Shown: positions 1 through 4,391 of the stretch, in pieces | How positions within the stretch are numbered: position 1 is the first letter of the stretch | Layout: every line of letters begins with the position of its first letter | From: Bacillota bacterium | GTDB lineage: Bacteria; Bacillota; Clostridia; Lachnospirales; Lachnospiraceae | DNA length: 6,162 nt | Direction: 5' to 3' | Assembly: GCA_023425485.1 (NCBI GenBank) | Contig: JAFACO010000425.1 | Span: 1 to 6,162, forward strand | The notes under the pieces: generated by a model | What the model was told of the DNA's origin: nothing | What the model saw: the letters and a program-made list of their open reading frames with translations, nothing else | Database searches by the model: none | Made by a program: the position numbers and the translations under genes

Positions 1-723
1 GAAATGAACAGTCCATTGAATATTCTAGAACCCTTTATTGCAACTGGAAATTCTAACTTGCTTATGATTATGATGCCAATAATTTATTTGGTAGTAATCA
101 GTGATTTTCCAAGAACTGATGGAAATACACTATTCTTTATAACTAGGGTCGGAAAGTTTAATTGGTTATTTGGTCAAATGGTCTTTGGTTTCTTTACCGT
201 GTTTACTTTTCTATTATATTTATTGCTTATTACGATAATCCCTGTAATATTAAAAGGTTTCTTGGATAATGGTTGGAGCCTGGTTACAACGAATTATGCG
301 GTTCAGTTTCCAGAAAATTCGAAGGATTTTGCCTCAACGTTAATAATAAAAAACTTATATAATCAAGTGACTCCTTTTACAGCAGTGAGGCACATTGTAC
401 TATTAACAGCTGGTTATTTTTATGTAATTATTTTAGTAAAATTATTATTTTATAACATAAAAATCAAAATTTTAGGGACTATCGTATCTGGGTGTTTGGT
501 TGCCTTTGGTGGGGCATTATGTTTGGTAAAATCTCGATTTATGTGGATCTTGCCCATGGCTCATACCAATGTATCTTATCATTACACAGAATATTTTAGG
601 GAAACGATAGTTTCGTTAGGTAAATCCTATTTATATTTTTTCGTTCTAATTATCCTAGGTATTATAATATGCTGCATGACAATTAAAAAGTTATCAATAG
701 AAACAGTACAGGAGTTGGATTAA
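1..723 (+). CDS. ABC-2-type transporter permease subunit, 5'-partial
   Basis: This is an integral membrane protein, probably the channel-forming half of an ABC exporter whose ATPase is the next gene. The reading frame is open to the left edge: the codon before the Met at base 4 is GAA and no ribosome binding site can be seen, so that Met may be internal and the N-terminus, probably with a first membrane helix, is missing. Counting from that Met, 239 residues remain. Hydrophobic segments lie at about 19-34, 55-83, 129-150, 155-175 and 207-226. A polar loop at 34-54 (SDFPRTDGN, then TRVGKFNW) resembles the cytoplasmic loop seen in Firmicute ABC-2 permeases of the peptide/lantibiotic-immunity type; that resemblance is from memory. 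The stop codon overlaps the ATPase start (TAATG), so the two are translationally coupled. The membrane-protein call is firm; the substrate is unknown. Confidence 0.8.
   Translation, partial: EMNSPLNILEPFIATGNSNLLMIMMPIIYLVVISDFPRTDGNTLFFITRVGKFNWLFGQMVFGFFTVFTFLLYLLLITIIPVILKGFLDNGWSLVTTNYAVQFPENSKDFASTLIIKNLYNQVTPFTAVRHIVLLTAGYFYVIILVKLLFYNIKIKILGTIVSGCLVAFGGALCLVKSRFMWILPMAHTNVSYHYTEYFRETIVSLGKSYLYFFVLIILGIIICCMTIKKLSIETVQELD
710..714 (+). promoter_or_regulatory. Ribosome binding site of the ABC ATPase gene
   Basis: AGGAG sits inside the last codons of the permease gene, 8 nt before the ATG at 723. It supports that start and coupled translation with the upstream gene. Confidence 0.75.
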
Positions 724-1361
724 TGAACATTATTGCAATAAATAGTGCAACCTTAAAAATAAAAAAAGAAATAATATTAAATAATGTATCAATAACATTT
801 GAGAAAGGTAAAATCCATGGATTAATCGGCAGAAATGGTTCTGGTAAAACTATGCTGATGAAATGTATTTGTGGCTTCATCAAGCTTACTGACGGTGAAA
901 TTATAGTTAATGAAAAAATTATTGGAAAAGACTGCGATTTTCCAAGTGACATCGGCATTATAATAGAAACACCTGGTTTCATACCTTATTATAGTGGCTA
1001 TAAGAACCTAAAGCTTCTCGCTGGTCTTAATAACATTATTTCAAATGATGTTATAGTAGAAACCATGAAGTTGACTGGACTTGATCCTTATTTAAAGAGC
1101 CACGTTAGAAAATATAGTCTTGGAATGAGACAACGGTTGGGATTAGCACAGGCAATCATGGAAAATCCAGCAATCCTTATTTTAGATGAACCAATGAATG
1201 GGCTTGATAAAGATGGAGTTGAAGATATGAGGAAACTTTTTATTAGACTAAGAGAGGATGGTAAGACTTTATTAATTGCCTCCCATTCAGCTGAGGATAT
1301 CGACATACTTTGTGATACTGTCTGTGAAATGGATAAAGGAATTCTTCAAAGGATAAAATAG
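723..1361 (+). CDS. ABC transporter ATP-binding protein
   Basis: This is the cytoplasmic ATPase that powers the permease encoded just upstream. It is 212 residues, slightly short for a single-domain ABC ATPase but complete. Motifs in order: Walker A GRNGSGKT (36-43); a Q-loop position occupied by Glu in ETPGF (E82); ABC signature YSLGMRQR (131-138), the SLGMR variant of LSGGQ; Walker B ILILDEP (151-157) with catalytic Glu156; D-loop GLD (160-162); and the switch His188 in ASHS. The Glu at the Q-loop and the SLGMR signature are usual in the bacitracin/lantibiotic-type (CcmA-like) exporter ATPases, so they are family traits and not defects. The start is set by the AGGAG at 710-714 and the one-base overlap with the permease stop. 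There is no C-terminal accessory domain, so substrate choice must lie in the permease. ATPase identity is very secure; an antimicrobial-peptide or drug export role is inference. Confidence 0.95.
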   Translation: MNIIAINSATLKIKKEIILNNVSITFEKGKIHGLIGRNGSGKTMLMKCICGFIKLTDGEIIVNEKIIGKDCDFPSDIGIIIETPGFIPYYSGYKNLKLLAGLNNIISNDVIVETMKLTGLDPYLKSHVRKYSLGMRQRLGLAQAIMENPAILILDEPMNGLDKDGVEDMRKLFIRLREDGKTLLIASHSAEDIDILCDTVCEMDKGILQRIK

Positions 1362-1369
1362 ATTTAATT

Positions 1370-1390
1370 TATTATGTATTTATCATAATA
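1370..1390. repeat. Small AT-rich inverted repeat after the ABC operon
   Basis: TATTATG (1370-1376) and CATAATA (1384-1390) are perfect 7-bp arms around a 7-nt loop, 8 nt past the ATPase stop codon. The stem is almost all A/T, and no T-run follows, so it is a weak structure. It may protect the mRNA 3' end or be chance in AT-rich DNA. Confidence 0.35.
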
Positions 1391-1394
1391 CGCC

Positions 1395-1438
1395 TTATGT
1401 ATAGATAAAGTAGGTTTTGAAAGTTAATATATACATAA
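1395..1438. repeat. AT-rich inverted repeat TTATGTATA / TATACATAA
   Basis: Perfect 9-bp arms at 1395-1403 and 1430-1438 enclose 26 nt. The core TTATGTAT also occurs as a direct copy at 1372-1379, giving two direct copies and one inverted copy within 70 bp. No function can be assigned; chance in AT-rich sequence is possible. Confidence 0.35.
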
Positions 1439-1469
1439 TGAAACCACAAATCATTTTACTTGTCATGAA

Positions 1470-1528
1470 CGAAAAAGGAGTACCCCTCACATAACGCCTT
1501 TGTTACTGTGAGTGGTACTCCCTTTTCG
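1470..1528. terminator. Long bidirectional terminator between convergent genes
   Basis: The left arm 1470-1491 pairs with the right arm 1507-1528 over 22 positions with only two mismatches (1476/1522 and 1485/1513). Beyond a bulged C at 1506 the stem continues with TAAC (1492-1495) against GTTA (1502-1505), leaving a 6-nt loop. The A-run on the left (1472-1476) and T-run on the right (1523-1526) give a U-tract on whichever strand is read, although these tracts lie within the stem base. It lies between the converging ABC operon and sod gene, exactly where a shared terminator is expected. Confidence 0.85.
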
Positions 1529-1553
1529 TGCTAATAAAAATATGTTAGTAAGA

Positions 1554-2174
1554 TTATTTCACATTAGCATAATACTTTGCAACAACATCCCAGTTAATAA
1601 TATCAAGAAATGCTTTCACATGATCTGCACGTAGATTTTTGTACTTGAGATAATAAGCATGTTCCCAAACATCAACACCAAGGATTGGAAACCATTCTCC
1701 ATTACTTTCCATAATAGGGTTGTCCTGATTAGGGCTGGAGGAAACTTTTAATTCTCCGTTTTTATTAGCAGATAGCCACGCCCAACCGGAACCAAATCTT
1801 GTTACAGCAGCAGTAGTTAATTTTTCTTTTAACGATGCAAGATCACCGAAGGTGTGTCCGATTTGTTTTGCCAAATCACCAGAAGGTGCGCTGCTTCCAC
1901 CAGGTGTAAGAGTATCAAAGTATAGGTTATGATTATAAAATCCACCGCCGTTATTCCTTACTGCATTTCTTTGAGCTTCATCTTTAATTTCAGAAAGATG
2001 TTTAAAGATATCCTCAATGGAGGAGTCAGTTAGTTCCGGTAATTTTTCAATTGCTGCATTTAAATTGGTAGTATAAGCAGCGTGGTGTTTTGTATAATGT
2101 GTAACCATGGTTAATTCATCAATATGAGGTTCCAATGCATCGAAATTATAATTTAGTTCTACTTGTTTAAACAT
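1554..2174 (-). CDS. sodA: Superoxide dismutase, Mn-type of the Fe/Mn family
   Basis: This cytosolic enzyme converts superoxide to oxygen and hydrogen peroxide. The protein is 206 residues, the normal family length. All four metal ligands are visible: His26 (in THYTKHH), His82 (in NHNLYF), Asp168 and His172 (in DVWEHAYYLKY, the family signature). The second-shell residues His30 and Tyr34 are also present. Gly77 in NNGGG and Gln150 in PNQDNP match the manganese pattern; iron enzymes usually carry the outer-sphere Gln in the N-terminal half instead. Metal use remains an inference. The frame is open back to 2240, but the Met at 2174 is chosen because AAAGGAGAG lies about 10 nt upstream and family homology begins at FKQVELNYNFDALEPHI. 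The 22 extra residues of the longer reading are lysine-rich and not family-like. There is no signal peptide. The gene appears monocistronic, with its own promoter and a strong terminator. Confidence 0.95.
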   Translation of the reverse strand: MFKQVELNYNFDALEPHIDELTMVTHYTKHHAAYTTNLNAAIEKLPELTDSSIEDIFKHLSEIKDEAQRNAVRNNGGGFYNHNLYFDTLTPGGSSAPSGDLAKQIGHTFGDLASLKEKLTTAAVTRFGSGWAWLSANKNGELKVSSSPNQDNPIMESNGEWFPILGVDVWEHAYYLKYKNLRADHVKAFLDIINWDVVAKYYANVK

Positions 2175-2183
2175 AATGTTTAT

Positions 2184-2193
2184 CTCTCCTTTT
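2184..2193 (-). promoter_or_regulatory. Ribosome binding site deciding the sod start
   Basis: Read on the minus strand this is AAAAGGAGAG, followed by about 9 nt and the ATG at 2174. No comparable site precedes the alternative in-frame ATG at 2240, so it decides the start. Confidence 0.8.
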
Positions 2194-2224
2194 AAATATA
2201 TTTTCTCATGATTTATAAGATAAT

Positions 2225-2240
2225 ATGCTTTAAATAGCAT
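2225..2240 (-). repeat. Hairpin in the sod leader
   Basis: ATGCT (2225-2229) and AGCAT (2236-2240) form perfect 5-bp arms around an AT-rich 6-nt loop. The hairpin would sit early in the roughly 75-nt untranslated leader predicted from the promoter at 2257-2285. It could affect mRNA stability or translation; function unproven. Confidence 0.4.
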
Positions 2241-2256
2241 CTATACTTCTGGTAGT

Positions 2257-2285
2257 ATTATCTCACAATAAATGGGAAAATACAA
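2257..2285 (-). promoter_or_regulatory. Predicted sigma-A-type promoter of sod
   Basis: On the minus strand, TTGTAT (2280-2285) is separated by exactly 17 nt from GATAAT (2257-2262), which matches the -10 consensus at five of six bases. The -35 matches only the TTG. Transcription should start near 2250, giving a leader of about 75 nt. A dyad, ATACT-N6-AGTAT (2243-2258), overlaps the -10 edge and the start point. Confidence 0.6.
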
Positions 2286-2566
2286 GAGTAAACACACAAT
2301 TTAAAATTAAATAATAAATTAACAATAATTAACTACAATTGAGTGGGATATAAGCAACATATTCTAGGCAACATATCCAAAGATATATAAAGATTGTTAA
2401 AGTTGATACATAATCAGAGCCATACCCAATTCGGATATGGCTCTGATTTTCAAGAGAGTATATTATTAACCTGTAAGAAGGTAGATAGTAAATTGATTTT
2501 AGGTCCATTTATCAAGGTTAATTACTCTGCGGGAGCGTAATCAAAAGTAACTGTAATTGATATTTA
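2286..2566. other. Intergenic spacer between the S41 gene and the sod promoter
   Basis: This AT-rich stretch holds no credible gene in either direction. It contains the terminator-like hairpin at 2412-2450 and, nearer the S41 stop codon, a weaker stem-loop at 2521-2541 (ATTAC paired with GTAAT, one mismatch, then CT with AG around GCGGG). Neither is followed by a strong U-tract on the minus strand. The rest, 2286-2411, is simple A/T-rich sequence upstream of the sod -35, where I see no clear operator. Confidence 0.5.
2412..2450. terminator. Terminator-like hairpin downstream of the S41 gene
   Basis: A perfect 13-bp stem pairs 2412-2424 with 2436-2448. After one mismatch (2425/2435) two more C-G pairs follow, with a 5-nt loop. 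Four T's (2447-2450) end the plus-strand side. On the minus strand, the direction in which the S41 gene is transcribed, the stem is followed by a mixed T/A stretch (TTATGTAT), a weaker U-tract. Its position about 120 nt past the S41 stop and before the sod promoter fits termination of the S41 transcript. Confidence 0.65.
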
Positions 2567-4162
2567 TTACTTATCCTGTTGCATACACCATTTGACCCAT
2601 TCATCTTCTAATAAGGCATTTTTACTATAGCTTTGCGGATATGATGTTGGATAATTGGAGGCACTTAGATTGATATCAGGATTTGTTCCATAAATGGATG
2701 TTTCTCGGTCGTCAACATTGAACGCTGCTTCAACATCCATACGAAACATTAACCCGCTATTGGGTAGTGCAAAAGTCATTGGACTAATAAAAATATTTCC
2801 CCAGCCTAAGGTATTGGTACCAACGACGGTACCAAGGTTTAGTTCCCTTACGGCAGTTACATAGGAATCTGCAGCTGATAACGTATCATTATCTGTTAAG
2901 AGAAAAAGCTGTCCATCAAAGGGATAGGAGTTTCTAGTTGTAAATCTTTTTGTGATTTTATAAACGTTCCAACTCTTAGCCGAATACTCTTCAAGATTAA
3001 TCTTTCTAATATTCGTTATATGGTTAGCTTTTTTATCTAGCAAATCATTACTATAAATAAAACGATAGGCAGGATAGCGCAATCCGAAGGTCTTAAAGAA
3101 ATTCTTTCTTACCGCTGTGATTTGAGAATATTCGGCAGATTCTTTAAGAAATGGGCGCATTAATAACTCCATCCAATAAGTGGGTTCACCTCCAATATTG
3201 CCACGTAAGTCAAGGATTAATTTCTCCAGGTGAGGATTATTCTGAAAGTATTCCTGTAACTTGACTTGGTCAGAATTAATAAACTGCTGCTCAAAGGAGT
3301 TTATTTTAATATATCCGATAGACTCATCTAAAGTTGTAAGAAATATATTGCCTGACGGATATAATTTTGAAATGTCCACTGACTGGAAACCGGGTATTTT
3401 AGGAAGTAGTATTTGTATAGAACTGCCGTCTTGTAGTGTGAATTCTGCATTCCATCCCTTCTCATTACTGCCTGGATCTTTCATAAATATGGGATTGGTA
3501 TACACCTTGTTATTTCCTTCATCAAAACGAAGAGGGGTAATATCCTGTAAGGTTTTCACATACTCATCTACGGGTTGAGCATTCACGGTTGTTAGAACAG
3601 AGTTTGCAGGCAGTATAACATCACCTAAAGTATAGTTGGTTTTGACAACGTAGGAACCATTAACATATGTAATATCGATATCAGAGTGGTAGTATAAATT
3701 CAGTTTTGAAAGTTCATTTTTCCAATAGTTACTTTTTAAGTACACATCTTTTGGTATATCTAAGGTGTAACTGGAATAAAGGTCATAGGTCGGGAAGACA
3801 ATGCCACCATGCCCTGCCTGTCTTAAAAGTTCAGTATATTCAAGGAAGACTTGAAGAAATTCTTGGTTGTTAGTTGAATGTTTTGCTCTGTTTATATACT
3901 CATCTGCCAGAATATTTACATCCTTCAGTTGCTTTGTACTCACTAAGGCATCATTAAAAGGATATATGTCCGCTACATACTTTGTAAGTACTTTAAAATC
4001 CTCTTCTTTTTGCTTGGAGGAAAGTTCATCTACAGCCAATGGAGTATCTGGCAAAAATACTTTAAGATGAATTGTCAGGTAAAATAGATAGAGCAAAACG
4101 AATGTAAATAGGGTTACAAGTAAAATAAGAATTACTTTTAAGATTTTTTTCATACGATGCAT
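2567..4162 (-). CDS. Membrane-anchored S41-family peptidase-like protein
   Basis: This probable extracytoplasmic protein has a basic N-terminus (RMKK), a hydrophobic helix at about 8-33 with no lipobox, and a large exported part; an uncleaved anchor is likely. Residues 34-120 are a helical N-terminal region ending in AGHGG (His118), comparable to the conserved GH motif of many S41 proteins. A PDZ-like stretch spans about 165-207 (ANSVLTTVNAQPVDEYV). The S41 core runs from about 282 to 500: YIKINSF, LILDLRGNIGGEP (315-327), FLLTDNDTLSAADS with predicted nucleophile Ser429, VVGTNTLGWGN, and GTNPDI (492-497). Where C-terminal processing proteases have Gly-Lys-Gly, this protein has Gly-Trp454-Gly, so a Ser-Lys dyad is unlikely; a Ser/His/Glu arrangement as in tricorn-type members is possible (His118, Glu487). 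The Met at 4162 is chosen because GAAGGGAC (4171-4178) lies about 8 nt upstream; the Met at 4153 is too far away. Fold is likely; substrate and activity are unknown. Confidence 0.85.
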   Translation of the reverse strand: MHRMKKILKVILILLVTLFTFVLLYLFYLTIHLKVFLPDTPLAVDELSSKQKEEDFKVLTKYVADIYPFNDALVSTKQLKDVNILADEYINRAKHSTNNQEFLQVFLEYTELLRQAGHGGIVFPTYDLYSSYTLDIPKDVYLKSNYWKNELSKLNLYYHSDIDITYVNGSYVVKTNYTLGDVILPANSVLTTVNAQPVDEYVKTLQDITPLRFDEGNNKVYTNPIFMKDPGSNEKGWNAEFTLQDGSSIQILLPKIPGFQSVDISKLYPSGNIFLTTLDESIGYIKINSFEQQFINSDQVKLQEYFQNNPHLEKLILDLRGNIGGEPTYWMELLMRPFLKESAEYSQITAVRKNFFKTFGLRYPAYRFIYSNDLLDKKANHITNIRKINLEEYSAKSWNVYKITKRFTTRNSYPFDGQLFLLTDNDTLSAADSYVTAVRELNLGTVVGTNTLGWGNIFISPMTFALPNSGLMFRMDVEAAFNVDDRETSIYGTNPDINLSASNYPTSYPQSYSKNALLEDEWVKWCMQQDK

Positions 4163-4170
4163 TTACGGAA

Positions 4171-4178
4171 GTCCCTTC
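4171..4178 (-). promoter_or_regulatory. Ribosome binding site of the S41 gene
   Basis: GAAGGGAC on the minus strand ends 8 nt before the ATG at 4162. It favours this start over the in-frame ATG three codons later at 4153. Confidence 0.55.
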
Positions 4179-4225
4179 AGTTAGATCTTTAAATAAATTA
4201 ATAATTCTAAAACTTATATTAACAG

Positions 4226-4254
4226 ATTGTAACATATCTGCAAGAATATGTAAT
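4226..4254 (-). promoter_or_regulatory. Predicted promoter of the S41 gene
   Basis: On the minus strand, ATTACA (4249-4254) is separated by 17 nt from TACAAT (4226-4231), a five-of-six match to the -10 consensus. A TG one base upstream of the -10 makes it an extended -10. The predicted start near 4219 gives a leader of about 57 nt. An imperfect dyad, CAGAT...ATCTG (4223-4240), covers the -10. Confidence 0.55.
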
Positions 4255-4305
4255 TAGAAAAGCTATAGTTCAACTAAACTTATTTCTATTAACATTGATA
4301 TTCTG

Positions 4306-4314
4306 TGGTATAAT
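4306..4314 (+). promoter_or_regulatory. Predicted extended -10 promoter of the sensor kinase gene
   Basis: TGGTATAAT is a perfect TATAAT (4309-4314) with the TGN extension. No good -35 is found at 16-18 nt, which is common for extended -10 promoters. Transcription would start near 4321, leaving a leader of about 70 nt before the ATG at 4392. Confidence 0.6.
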
Positions 4315-4378
4315 ACATACTGAAACAGATTTAACTTATACATATTACACAAAGAAAAATGCTGTTATTCGTATTGAT

Positions 4379-4385
4379 AGGAGAG
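4379..4385 (+). promoter_or_regulatory. Ribosome binding site deciding the kinase start
   Basis: AGGAGAG lies 6 nt before the ATG at 4392. In-frame ATGs also exist at 4359 and 4386. The first has no such site and the second abuts this one with no spacing, so 4392 is preferred. Confidence 0.7.
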
Positions 4386-4391
4386 ATGCTT

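Noticed and set aside
683..982. Minus-strand open frame of 99 codons
   Set aside because: It lies antisense to the permease end and the Walker A part of the ATPase gene, has no ribosome binding site I can see, and its hydrophobic protein reflects the complementary reading of the real gene.
1088..1306. Minus-strand open frame of 72 codons
   Set aside because: Fully antisense to the ATPase signature and Walker B region; no family features of its own.
1470..1528. Hairpin as an insertion-sequence end or MITE
   Set aside because: No transposase gene, no second end and no evident target duplication; its position between convergent genes is fully explained by termination.
2213..2227. Possible PerR box in the sod leader (TTATAAGATAATA)
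   Set aside because: Only one half resembles the TTATAAT-N-ATTATAA consensus, the other half does not match, and it would lie well downstream of the predicted start.
2175..2240. N-terminal extension of superoxide dismutase from the ATG at 2240
   Set aside because: The extra 22 residues are not family-like, no ribosome binding site precedes that ATG, and a strong one precedes the ATG at 2174.
3261..3578. Plus-strand open frame of 105 codons inside the S41 gene
   Set aside because: Antisense shadow of a well-supported gene; no start signals or recognisable protein features.
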